Shown: in pieces, positions 56,103 through 63,740 of the stretch
Numbering within the stretch: position 1 is the stretch's first letter
Layout of the letters: every line of letters begins with the position of its first letter
From: Nocardia shimofusensis NBRC 100134
Lineage (GTDB): Bacteria; Actinomycetota; Actinomycetes; Mycobacteriales; Mycobacteriaceae
DNA length: 64,000 bases
Direction of reading: 5' to 3'
NCBI RefSeq assembly: GCF_001613125.1
Contig: NZ_BDBT01000028.1
Coordinates: forward strand, 1-64,000
The notes under the pieces: model-generated
What the model was told of the DNA's origin: nothing
The model's database searches: none
What the model saw: only the letters and a program-made list of their open reading frames with translations
Made by a program: the position numbers and the translations under genes

Positions 56103-56987
56103 TCACGCCCGCGCACGCTGCTCGACGCGCCGAATCAGCTCGTGCATCCGGGAATCCGTGGCCAGCCGGCTGTCGAGCACGACGTTGACCGCGCCGCGCA
56201 GCAGCGCGTAGGGCTCCCACCCGAGCGGTGCGATGGTGCGCGGCGCGCGGCGGGCGATGCCGTCGGCGATGACGGTGGCCGCCTCGGTCGCGGTGATACG
56301 GACGTTGAGCGGCCAGGGCATCAGCTCGTCGAGTTCGTGGCCGAGGCTGTCGCGGTCGAGGGTGTCGTGCGTCATCTCGGTCTCCACGACGCCGAAATAC
56401 GCGACGCCCGCGCTCGCGCCGAACCCGGCCAGCTCCACCCGCAGGGCGCGGCCGAGCTGCTCGACGGCGGCCTTGCTGATCATGTACGGCGAGCCGGCCA
56501 TGCCCGGCGTGAACGCCGCGCACGAGGACACGACCACCACATGCCCGCGCCGGGCGACGATCTGGTCCAGCGCCGGGTGCACAGTGTTGTACACGCCGGT
56601 GAGGTTGATGGCCATCACCCGATCGAACGCCGCTCCGGTCATGGTGCGCAGGGTCGCGGGCTCGGGCACGACGCCCGCATTGGCGACCACGACGTCCAAC
56701 CGGCCGAACTGGTCGATCACCTGGGCGACAGCCTTTTCCATCGCCGCCCGGTCGGCCACGTCGGCACCGATGCCGACCGCGTTCGCGCCGAGTTGCGCCG
56801 CGGCGCCGGTCGCCGCGGCGGCGTCGATGTCGACCACCGCGATCCGGGCGCCGCGCCCGCTCAGGATGGCCGCCAGCGCGCGGCCGATGCCCTGACCGGC
56901 TCCGGTGATCAGTGCGACCCGGCCGTCGACGTCGTAGCGCGCGGGAGCCAGGCCGGCTCGCCCGAGCAGTCCGGTGATGTCGATCAT
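56103..56987 (-). CDS. SDR family oxidoreductase (SadH-like)
   Basis: This 294-residue classical SDR has ALITGAGQGIGRALAAIL (TGxxxGIG), NAGVVPEPA (NAG), SSCAAFTPGMAGSPYMISKAAVEQL with catalytic Ser, Tyr and Lys (YMISK), and Asp after the second strand (VVDID), suggesting NAD. A C-terminal extension of about 50 residues is typical of the SadH group that pairs with MymA-type monooxygenases in mycobacteria. The ATG overlaps the monooxygenase stop (ATGA), and it is the last gene of the four-gene operon. Confidence 0.92.
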   Translation of the reverse strand: MIDITGLLGRAGLAPARYDVDGRVALITGAGQGIGRALAAILSGRGARIAVVDIDAAAATGAAAQLGANAVGIGADVADRAAMEKAVAQVIDQFGRLDVVVANAGVVPEPATLRTMTGAAFDRVMAINLTGVYNTVHPALDQIVARRGHVVVVSSCAAFTPGMAGSPYMISKAAVEQLGRALRVELAGFGASAGVAYFGVVETEMTHDTLDRDSLGHELDELMPWPLNVRITATEAATVIADGIARRAPRTIAPLGWEPYALLRGAVNVVLDSRLATDSRMHELIRRVEQRARA

Positions 56988-58483
56988 GCGCGCACCTCGT
57001 AGGACTCGGCGTCGAATCCGGCGGTGCGGCGACGGTATTCGAAACTCCAGTTCGGATACAGGCCGGCGTTGCGGCCGTCGGGGGTGGTGTAGTACGTCTG
57101 GCATCCGCCGGTGAGCCAGACCGTGGAGGTACTGCGCTCCCGCATCTCCTCGACGAACCGCTGCTGGACCTGCGGGCGCAACTCGACGCTGCGGGCGCCG
57201 CGGCGACGCAGCGTGCTCAGGGCATCGACGATGTAGGTGATCTGGGATTCGATCATGTAGATGGCCGACTGGTTGCCCGCCGCGCCGAACGGGCCGAGCG
57301 TGCAGAAGAAGTTGGGGAACCCGGCGAGGGCGATGCCCAGATAGCTCTGCGGCTGCTGGTGATACAGCTGCGCCAGGGTGAGGCCGTCGCGCCCGTGGAA
57401 GCGGTCGAACACCGACGGGATCGGGTCGAAACCGGTGCCGAAGATGATGGTGTCCACCTCGTGCTCGGACCCGTCGCGCAGCACGATCGAATGCGGCCGG
57501 ACCTGCGCGATGGATTCGGTGATCACCTCGACGTTCGGCTGGTCCAGCGCCGGGAAGTACGCGTCGGAGAAGATCGCGCGCTTGCAGCCGATCACGTAGT
57601 CGGGGGTCAGTTTCTCGCGCAGCCTCCGGTCACGCACCTGGCGTCGCAGGTGTAGTTTGGAGATGGCCTCGTAGGGGTGACGGAAGCGCTTGTCCACCAA
57701 CGAGATCAGGCCGAATGCCTCGATCGTCGCGTACCAGCCGCCGCGAATCGCCTTCTGCATCATCGGCACCGTGCGCAGGAGCCGTCGCTCGGCTGCCATC
57801 GTGACGCGGTCCATCCGGGGCACGATCCAGGGCGCGGAGCGCTGGAAGAGCAGCAACTCACCGACTTTCGGCTGGATCTCCGGCACGAATTGCACCGCGG
57901 ACGCGCCGGTGCCGATCACCGCGACCCGTTCACCGGTCAGGTCGTGGTCGTGGTCCCAATGCAACGAATGGAAAGCCGTGCCCGCGAAGGTGTCCAGGCC
58001 CGGCAGGTCGGGGTACTTCGCCTCGGCGAAGACTCCGGCGGCGGAGAGCAGGTAATCGGCGGTGAGCGGGCCGCGGGAGGTCTCGATGCGCCAGAGCGAG
58101 GCGTCCTCGTCCCAGCGGGCATCGGTCAGCTCCGTGCCGAACCGGATGTGGCGGACCACGTCGAATCGCTGCGCGACCGAGCGGATGTAGTCGAGGATCT
58201 CCGGCTGCGTGCCGTAGGTGCGCGTCCAGTTCGGGTTCGGCGCGAAGGAGTAGCTGTACAGGTGGGAGGGGACGTCGCACGCGCAGCCGGGGTAGGTGTT
58301 GGCCTGCCAGGTGCCGCCGAGGTCGTCCGCCCGCTCCAGGATCAGCAGGTCGTCGAACCCGGCCTCGCGCAGTTCGACCGCCAGGCCGATGCCGCCGAAG
58401 CCGGCGCCGACAATGGCGATGTCTCTGTGCTCGATGGCAGGGCTCCCCGGCGATTGTTTCTGTTTCTCGGTTGTCTCGGACAC
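56984..58483 (-). CDS. flavin-containing / Baeyer-Villiger-type monooxygenase (MymA-like)
   Basis: This 499-residue FAD- and NADPH-dependent monooxygenase has the FAD motif IAIVGAGFGGIGLAVEL, GGTWQANTYPGCACDVPSHLYS (core GGTWxxNxYPGxxCD), a second Rossmann motif VAVIGTGASAVQ, and the late FGTGFDP. FxGxxxHSxxWD is present as FAGTAFHSLHWDHD. It inserts oxygen into ketones or long-chain substrates. GTG 58483 follows AAAGGAC. Context with SadH-like SDR, ferredoxin reductase and a di-iron-motif protein recalls the mycobacterial mymA operon, which modifies envelope lipids; the substrate here is unknown. Confidence 0.93.
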   Translation of the reverse strand: MSETTEKQKQSPGSPAIEHRDIAIVGAGFGGIGLAVELREAGFDDLLILERADDLGGTWQANTYPGCACDVPSHLYSYSFAPNPNWTRTYGTQPEILDYIRSVAQRFDVVRHIRFGTELTDARWDEDASLWRIETSRGPLTADYLLSAAGVFAEAKYPDLPGLDTFAGTAFHSLHWDHDHDLTGERVAVIGTGASAVQFVPEIQPKVGELLLFQRSAPWIVPRMDRVTMAAERRLLRTVPMMQKAIRGGWYATIEAFGLISLVDKRFRHPYEAISKLHLRRQVRDRRLREKLTPDYVIGCKRAIFSDAYFPALDQPNVEVITESIAQVRPHSIVLRDGSEHEVDTIIFGTGFDPIPSVFDRFHGRDGLTLAQLYHQQPQSYLGIALAGFPNFFCTLGPFGAAGNQSAIYMIESQITYIVDALSTLRRRGARSVELRPQVQQRFVEEMRERSTSTVWLTGGCQTYYTTPDGRNAGLYPNWSFEYRRRTAGFDAESYEVRA

Positions 58484-58509
58484 CGTTGTCCTTTCGCAGA
58501 GATCAGGGA

Positions 58510-59553
58510 TCAGAGATCGAGCACGAGTTCGTCGCCCGCCGCGCGCGAGACGCAGATGAGCATTCGATCGCCGCGCTCGGTGTCGGTGAGCAGCCGGTCG
58601 CGGTGGTCGACCTCGCCGGAGAGCACGCCTGCCCGGCAGGTTCCGCAGAATCCTTGACGGCAGGAGTAGGTGACGTCGGGCGCGACGCGGCGGATCGCGC
58701 TCAGCGCGGTTTCGTTCGCCTCGACCCGCACCGACTTGCGGGAACGGGCCAGCTCGATCCGGAACGGCTTGCCGTCGGTGACCGGAAGCGCGGAGAACCG
58801 TTCGGTGTGCAGGGAGCCGGTGGGGTCGAGGTCGAACACGCACCGCTGGGCGGCCTCGAGCATCGGCGGCGGACCGCAGACGTAGACCGCCGCGCCGGGC
58901 TCGGCGCGGGCGAGCAATTCCTCGACCACGGGCACACCGCACTCGTCGTCCGGCCTGACGTCGGCGTGCGCGGGCAGTTCGGCCAGGAACGGCATGGCGG
59001 ATCGGGTGCGGCCGGTGTAGATCAGCTGTCCGCGCGCGCCGGCGGCCTTCGCCATCGGCAGGATCGGGGTGATCCCGATGCCGCCCGCGAGGAACAGGTA
59101 GGACGGCGCCTCGACGAAGGTGAAGGCGTTGCGCGGCCCGCGGACGTGCAGTGGGTCGCCCGCCCGCAGGGTCTGGTGGACTTCCCGGGAGCCGCCCTCC
59201 CCGTCGGTGATGCGGCGGACCGCGATCCGATACCGCTGCCGGTCGGCCGGGTCGCCGCACAGCGAGTACTGCCGCTGACGGCCCGACGGCAGGAAGACGT
59301 CCACATGCGAGCCGGGCCGCCAACTCGGCAGTTGTTCGCCGTCGGGCGCCCGCAGCGTCACAGCCACCACGTCGTCGGCTTCCCGCGTCACGGACTCGAC
59401 CACGAGATCGAGATCGAAACCGGTGCGCCGCACCGGGTTCGGCCGCGAGAGCACGGTCGCGGCGGGACCGGAGACGAACAGGTGCTTGTAGACGTCGATC
59501 ACGCCGCCGAGCATCCGCAGCCCGGCGGGCGCGCCGGTGGTCGCGCCCGTCAC
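58510..59553 (-). CDS. ferredoxin reductase-type oxidoreductase with 2Fe-2S domain
   Basis: This 347-residue protein has an FMN/FAD-type flavin domain (SWRPGSHVDVFLPSGRQRQYSLCG), an NAD(P)H domain (FLAGGIGITPILPMAKA, VYVCGPPPMLEA) and a C-terminal plant-type ferredoxin domain with TYSCRQGFCGTCRAGVL (CxxxxCxxC) and a fourth Cys in ICVSRA. It is a phthalate dioxygenase reductase/VanB-like electron supplier. GTG 59553 overlaps the stop of the upstream di-iron-motif gene (GTGA), making that protein the most likely electron acceptor. Confidence 0.92.
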   Translation of the reverse strand: MTGATTGAPAGLRMLGGVIDVYKHLFVSGPAATVLSRPNPVRRTGFDLDLVVESVTREADDVVAVTLRAPDGEQLPSWRPGSHVDVFLPSGRQRQYSLCGDPADRQRYRIAVRRITDGEGGSREVHQTLRAGDPLHVRGPRNAFTFVEAPSYLFLAGGIGITPILPMAKAAGARGQLIYTGRTRSAMPFLAELPAHADVRPDDECGVPVVEELLARAEPGAAVYVCGPPPMLEAAQRCVFDLDPTGSLHTERFSALPVTDGKPFRIELARSRKSVRVEANETALSAIRRVAPDVTYSCRQGFCGTCRAGVLSGEVDHRDRLLTDTERGDRMLICVSRAAGDELVLDL

Positions 59554-60443
59554 TGCTGCGCCGCCCTGGCCGCGGGCGAATGCGCGAGGTAGCGCAGCGC
59601 CGTGTCCATCGGACCCAGCTGGCAGGGATGGAACCCCGGCCGCAGGTAGCGCGGGACCTCGGTGAAGAACGACGTCCAGCTGGGGATCACCTTCCTGCGG
59701 GTGGCGCTGACGAACTGCCACGCCCAGAACCGGCCTTTGTCCGGCGAGGGGTCCTTCCGATACATGTATGCGGCCGACAGCACGAACAGTGGCAGCAGTG
59801 TCGCGCTCGCGATCAGCGCCGTGCGGGCCTTGCGGGCGTAACTGCCGTCGACGTGCATGAACGCGTCGTAGACGACGCTGCGGTGCTCGACTTCCTCCGC
59901 GCCGTGCCAGCGCACCAGGTCGAGCATGGCCGGATGCATGCCTTTGCGCTCGAGTACCTCGGCGTTGAGCAGCCATTCGCCGAACACGGCGGTGTAGTGC
60001 TCCATGCCGGCGAACAGTCCGAGACGCTCTTTCAGCCATTCCTCTGCGGCTCGCCCGCTGAGCCCGTGATCGCCGAGGATCCGGTCCACCGCCCACCCGA
60101 TCCCGGCGATGTAGGAGTCGACATCGAGACCGATCGATTGCAGGTGCCTGCGCGCGGCCTCATGGGTGGCGGCGTGCATGGTCTCCTGGCCGACGAAGCC
60201 GGTGACCTCCTCGCGCAGGCGTTCGTCGTCGATATAGGGCAGCGACTCGGCCAGTGCCTGCGCCATCGCCCGTTCGCCTTCCGGGAGCAGCAGATGCATC
60301 ACGTTGATGATGTGGGTGGCCAGCACTTCGCCGGGGATGTAGTGCATGGGCACGGTGGAGAAGTCGAAGTGCACGTCGCGTGCGTTGATCGCGTGCGCCT
60401 CGTCGCGGTAGGGGCGCCTCGTCGCGCCTGCTGTCTGAGCCAT
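59550..60443 (-). CDS. PF10118-type 'metal-dependent hydrolase' with ferritin-like di-iron motif
   Basis: This ~297-residue helical protein belongs to the group usually annotated metal-dependent hydrolase. The sequence shows Glu57, Glu87-xx-His90 (GQETMHAATHE), Glu148 (GMEHYT) and Glu184-xx-His187 (GAEEVEHRS), the E...ExxH...E...ExxH pattern and spacing of ferritin-like di-iron oxygenases. A hydrophobic stretch near 230-245 (LIASATLLPLFVLSAAYMY) may touch the membrane. With the reductase gene overlapping its stop, I infer a two-component oxygenase or desaturase. ATG 60443 is preferred over ATG 60473 because the latter falls inside the operator-like repeats. Confidence 0.82.
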   Translation of the reverse strand: MAQTAGATRRPYRDEAHAINARDVHFDFSTVPMHYIPGEVLATHIINVMHLLLPEGERAMAQALAESLPYIDDERLREEVTGFVGQETMHAATHEAARRHLQSIGLDVDSYIAGIGWAVDRILGDHGLSGRAAEEWLKERLGLFAGMEHYTAVFGEWLLNAEVLERKGMHPAMLDLVRWHGAEEVEHRSVVYDAFMHVDGSYARKARTALIASATLLPLFVLSAAYMYRKDPSPDKGRFWAWQFVSATRRKVIPSWTSFFTEVPRYLRPGFHPCQLGPMDTALRYLAHSPAARAAQQ

Positions 60444-60459
60444 GGAGCGAACGTACATC

Positions 60460-60510
60460 GCAACATTTTCCATTGCAATGTTGCAGCAACAAATTGTTTG
60501 AGAATGTTGC
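60460..60510. promoter_or_regulatory. three AATGTTGC half-sites in the divergent promoter region
   Basis: GCAACATT (60460-60467) and AATGTTGC (60477-60484) form a perfect inverted repeat with a nine-base spacer; a third AATGTTGC lies at 60503-60510. They sit between the divergent PF10118 and TetR genes and probably bind the TetR protein, controlling both directions. Confidence 0.65.
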
Positions 60511-60541
60511 AGCCGGAGTGTGCTCTGTTAGCGTGGATGCT

Positions 60542-61156
60542 GTGATCAGCGCGCCGAAAACTGCCTCTACCCGGGACAATGCCATCGACGGCATCGAGGC
60601 GCGGATCCTCGACGCTGCCTTCGTCCGGTTCCAGAAGGTCGGCGTCAAGAAGACGACCATCGAGGACATCGCCCGCCAAGCAGGCGTCGACCGCGTCACC
60701 GTCTACCGGCGGATGGGCTCCCGCGACGATGTCGTGCTGGCCGTGGTCGGCCGTGAGGTCACGGCCGTGCTCACCGAACTCGCCGAGATCGCCGAGCGCC
60801 ACGACACCGTCGAAGACCTGGTCACCGACATCTTCGTCACCGTGCTCACCCGCTGGCGGACCAACCCGCTCGTCGAGCGGATGATGGCGCTCGAGCCCGA
60901 ACGCGTCATCATGAAGCTGACCGCCGAGGGCGCGACGACCTTCGCCATGTGCGTCGCGGCGACGGCGACGGCGCTGCAACGCGCGGTGGATCGCGGCCTG
61001 CTGACCGCCGCGCCGGACCTACCCGTCCGCGCGGAATTGATCTGCCGCATGGTGCATTCGCTGATCCTCGCGCCCTACGGCGCGGGGCAGTTCCACGACG
61101 ACGAGGACATGGCGGCCTTCGCCCGCGCGTATCTGCTCCCCATCGTCGAGGGGTGA
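60542..61156 (+). CDS. TetR family transcriptional regulator
   Basis: This ~204-residue regulator has a helix-turn-helix TTIEDIARQAGVDRVTVYRRMGSRDDVV (core GVDRVTVYRRMGSRD) at about residues 40-66 and an all-helical C-terminal domain. It is divergent from the PF10118-reductase-monooxygenase-SDR operon, with AATGTTGC repeats between, so it is most likely the local repressor, responding to a substrate or product of that pathway. GTGs at 60542 and 60533 are both possible starts; neither has a ribosome site, so a leaderless message is possible. Confidence 0.9.
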   Translation: MISAPKTASTRDNAIDGIEARILDAAFVRFQKVGVKKTTIEDIARQAGVDRVTVYRRMGSRDDVVLAVVGREVTAVLTELAEIAERHDTVEDLVTDIFVTVLTRWRTNPLVERMMALEPERVIMKLTAEGATTFAMCVAATATALQRAVDRGLLTAAPDLPVRAELICRMVHSLILAPYGAGQFHDDEDMAAFARAYLLPIVEG

Positions 61157-61168
61157 GGGCGCGCGCTT

Positions 61169-62194
61169 CTACTTCCGGGACGCGAGATGCGCCGCCGCGC
61201 GGGCGAAGTCGTCGCGAAGTTTCGCTTCGCGCGCGGCGCGGACTTCCGGATCCGGGGTGAACAGCGCCTGCTTGCTGGTGTGGTAGGTGGGGATGACGAG
61301 GAACTTCTCGGCGACGGCGGGGTTCTTGCGTTCGAAGCGTCGCCAGGCGGTGTGCGCGTCGCCGCCGTGGGCCATGACGACGGTCAGCTCGGGGAGTAGC
61401 GCGATGATGCGCTCGAGAGGCTCGAGGCCGCGGTCGATCTCGGCGGCACTCGGCTTGCGATTGATGTACCAGGGATAGGTGTTCCAGGTCATCAGATCGT
61501 CGACCTGCATTCCTGCTTCCTCGAAAAAGGTGAGGAAGCGTTCGGCGGACTGGTCGTCGTTCTCCAGGGAGAGCATGCCGCTGCCCTTGTCCACCTTGGT
61601 CTTGGGACCGGGGTCGCGGAACAGGGTGAGCAGACGTGCTTCGGTGCCGCCGTACACCGGGGCCACGTAGGGCATCCATTCGCCGGATTCCTCGACGAGT
61701 TCGTCGATGAGACGGTTGATCGGCGCGACGCGTCCCTCGTAACGGTTCGCGTACTGCTCCTGCCGGTACTCCGGGTCGCCCATTCGGCGGGCGACGAGTT
61801 TCGTCGCTTCGTCTTCCGTCGAGGTCACGGTGACGGTGGCGGCCGCGAGTTCCGCGACAGCTTCCTCGGCGACGTCGACGGCTTCCTCGGCGGCCTCGAC
61901 AGCGGCTACGGGCTCGCTCCGGTCGGCCGCCCTGTCCTCCTCCGGCGGCGCAGCAGTCTCCTCGGCGGCAGCCAGGGACGGAGAAGGTTTCGGCGGCTCC
62001 ACTGCTGCCGGTTGCGGCGACGTCGCCGACGGGGACTCCGGGTCCGCGGGCGTGGCATCCGCCGGGGCGGCAACGTCCGCCTCGTCTCCCGACGGCTCGG
62101 CAACCGAACCGTTCCCGCGCTTGGGCAGGAAACGCGTGAGCGTGTCTTTGGCCCGCTGAACAATTCCGCGGGGCGTGCTCTTGCCGATCGCCAT
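61169..62194 (-). CDS. uracil-DNA glycosylase-like protein with long acidic Ala/Pro/Glu-rich N-terminus
   Basis: This 341-residue protein has two parts. Residues ~1-130 are low-complexity: a basic start (KSTPRGIVQRAKDTLTRFLPKRG) followed by Ala/Pro/Glu/Asp-rich sequence. The C-terminal ~200 residues contain LLTLFRDPGPKT, GSGMLSLENDDQSAERF, MTWNTYPWYINR and LTVVMAHGGDAHTAWRRF, which recall the UDG superfamily (a G-S-G loop, NTYPW similar to NPxPW, and a late HGG). Enzymatic activity is unproven, and no iron-sulfur Cys cluster is present. The N-terminal tail suggests a partner- or nucleoid-binding extension. It converges with the TetR gene. Confidence 0.65.
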   Translation of the reverse strand: MAIGKSTPRGIVQRAKDTLTRFLPKRGNGSVAEPSGDEADVAAPADATPADPESPSATSPQPAAVEPPKPSPSLAAAEETAAPPEEDRAADRSEPVAAVEAAEEAVDVAEEAVAELAAATVTVTSTEDEATKLVARRMGDPEYRQEQYANRYEGRVAPINRLIDELVEESGEWMPYVAPVYGGTEARLLTLFRDPGPKTKVDKGSGMLSLENDDQSAERFLTFFEEAGMQVDDLMTWNTYPWYINRKPSAAEIDRGLEPLERIIALLPELTVVMAHGGDAHTAWRRFERKNPAVAEKFLVIPTYHTSKQALFTPDPEVRAAREAKLRDDFARAAAHLASRK

Positions 62195-62353
62195 CAGTGA
62201 CTCTCCGTTCCTTGTCGGCGATTCACGATCGCGCCGACGGGGTTACTCGACCTGCCCGGATGGTCCAGATCGGTCGATTCATGAGAGTAACGCCGTCGAG
62301 CCGCTGTTGCCGGTCCGCGATGCCGCTGTCTCGGGTTCCCAGGCGACCCGGGC

Positions 62354-62671
62354 TCAGCGGCCGTACAGCCAGTCGGCGATGTGAACAGCGCAGGCGAGGT
62401 GGACATCGCATTCGTCGGGCACGCAGCCGGCATGCAGGCGCAGCAGTTCTACCGCGCGGCTGTAGTCGAGCCCGATGACCCTGACCTTGCACATGGTCTC
62501 GGCCCGTGCGTCGTCCGCGTGGACGTAGTCGGCGTCGGAGGTCACGATGGTTCGCCAGGCGACGAGTGCAACGACACTTCCCCTTTTCCGTGCGATTCCG
62601 ATCAGGTGGGAGCCGGGAGGATCACCGCGACGAGCGCGTATGCCGAATGTGCGGCGGATGTATCGTCTCAT
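62354..62671 (-). CDS. hypothetical protein, about 105 residues
   Basis: I do not recognise this protein. It starts at ATG 62671 with a basic N-terminus (MRRYIRRTFGIRARRG), continues through a helical SDADYVHADDARAETMCKV, and ends with RLHAGCVPDECDVHLACAVHIADWLYG, where three cysteines and two histidines could bind a metal. Codon-position GC is as in its neighbours, and the start is 48 bases from the divergent DUF2797 gene start. The frame stays open upstream but that part overlaps the DUF2797 gene and is ignored. Confidence 0.5.
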   Translation of the reverse strand: MRRYIRRTFGIRARRGDPPGSHLIGIARKRGSVVALVAWRTIVTSDADYVHADDARAETMCKVRVIGLDYSRAVELLRLHAGCVPDECDVHLACAVHIADWLYGR

Positions 62672-62719
62672 CGTTTGTGCGGGGGTACTGTCATCCGTTC
62701 GGGTGAAAGGGAGAGGGAC

Positions 62720-63637
62720 TTGGCAGGCGCGGTGGAGCCTTTTCTGTACGGCGGACTGCGCTGGCGCGACGACGGCAGCTGGTACCACCAGATGATCTCC
62801 CCGGACGGCTCGATCGAGGAGTTGCCCGGCGCCGGTCGTCGGTCGGCCTTCCGGATCTCTGATGAAAAGCGCTGGTGCCTGGGCTATTTCACCTTCGACG
62901 GCGGCGCAGGTAATCGACTGCCTTGTGCGCGGGGCGCCGAGGTGACCAGTGGCAGACAGTGCGATCGCTGCCGGTTCCGTGAGGGATTCTCGGTGGTGCA
63001 TCGGCATCGCGGGAGTCTGGAGGAATTGCCGCGGCAGATCCGCGAATACATCGGGCAGCCGCATCTTCTCTATATCGCGTGTTTCGGGAACGGGGAATGC
63101 AAGGTGGGCACCGCCACGCTGACCCGGCGGAACAAGCGGTTGTATGAACAGGGTGCCCTACTGGCGCGTTTCGTGGCGTCCTCGCCCGACGGACTGCATG
63201 TGCGCGAACTGGAACGGCTGGTGTCGGCGGCCGGCTTCCAGGAGGCGGTGACCACCAGGGTCAAGATGGCCGCCCTGACCGGGGTGCTGGAGGGCTGGCC
63301 GAAGCTGGAACGCACGCTGGACACGGCGGCCTCCCAGGCCGTGGACCACCTGCCTCCCGGCACGACGATCCTGTCCGATCCCTGGACCGGCGGCGAGCGG
63401 TTCTATCGCCGGTTACAGGAATACTGGCGGTTCCTCGATGTGGCGCCGCCGCCGAGCGGGCCCGGCGAGTATGTCCTCGACGCCGTCGACGCGCACGGGC
63501 ACACCCTGCTCTGTCGCGAGAGCGACGGGTCGCCGGAGCTGGTGCTGGTCAACGAATCCCCGTTCATCGGACGCCGGATCACGCTGGACGATTCCATCGA
63601 GAACAAGCCGTCCGCGACGCAGATCGGTCTGTTCTGA
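62720..63637 (+). CDS. DUF2797 domain protein
   Basis: This ~305-residue protein matches the DUF2797 family: GNRLPCARGAEVTSGRQCDRC (possible zinc ligands), FSVVHRHRG, HLLYIACFGNGECKVGTA and NKRLYEQGALLARF. The last two segments (Y-x-x-x-F-G...K-V-G...R...E-Q-G) resemble the core of GIY-YIG-like nucleases, but catalytic identity is not shown. TTG 62720, six bases after AAGGGAG, is taken as start; GTG 62732 is the alternative. It is divergent from the small hypothetical gene. Confidence 0.8.
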   Translation: MAGAVEPFLYGGLRWRDDGSWYHQMISPDGSIEELPGAGRRSAFRISDEKRWCLGYFTFDGGAGNRLPCARGAEVTSGRQCDRCRFREGFSVVHRHRGSLEELPRQIREYIGQPHLLYIACFGNGECKVGTATLTRRNKRLYEQGALLARFVASSPDGLHVRELERLVSAAGFQEAVTTRVKMAALTGVLEGWPKLERTLDTAASQAVDHLPPGTTILSDPWTGGERFYRRLQEYWRFLDVAPPPSGPGEYVLDAVDAHGHTLLCRESDGSPELVLVNESPFIGRRITLDDSIENKPSATQIGLF

Positions 63638-63740
63638 TTCTCGGCCTGCCACCGGCGGGCCCACGTTGGAGTGGACATCCGCGGCCCGATACGGTTCGGT
63701 GAGCGGGGACACAGGGTCCACCGGAGCGAACGGGCGAAAA

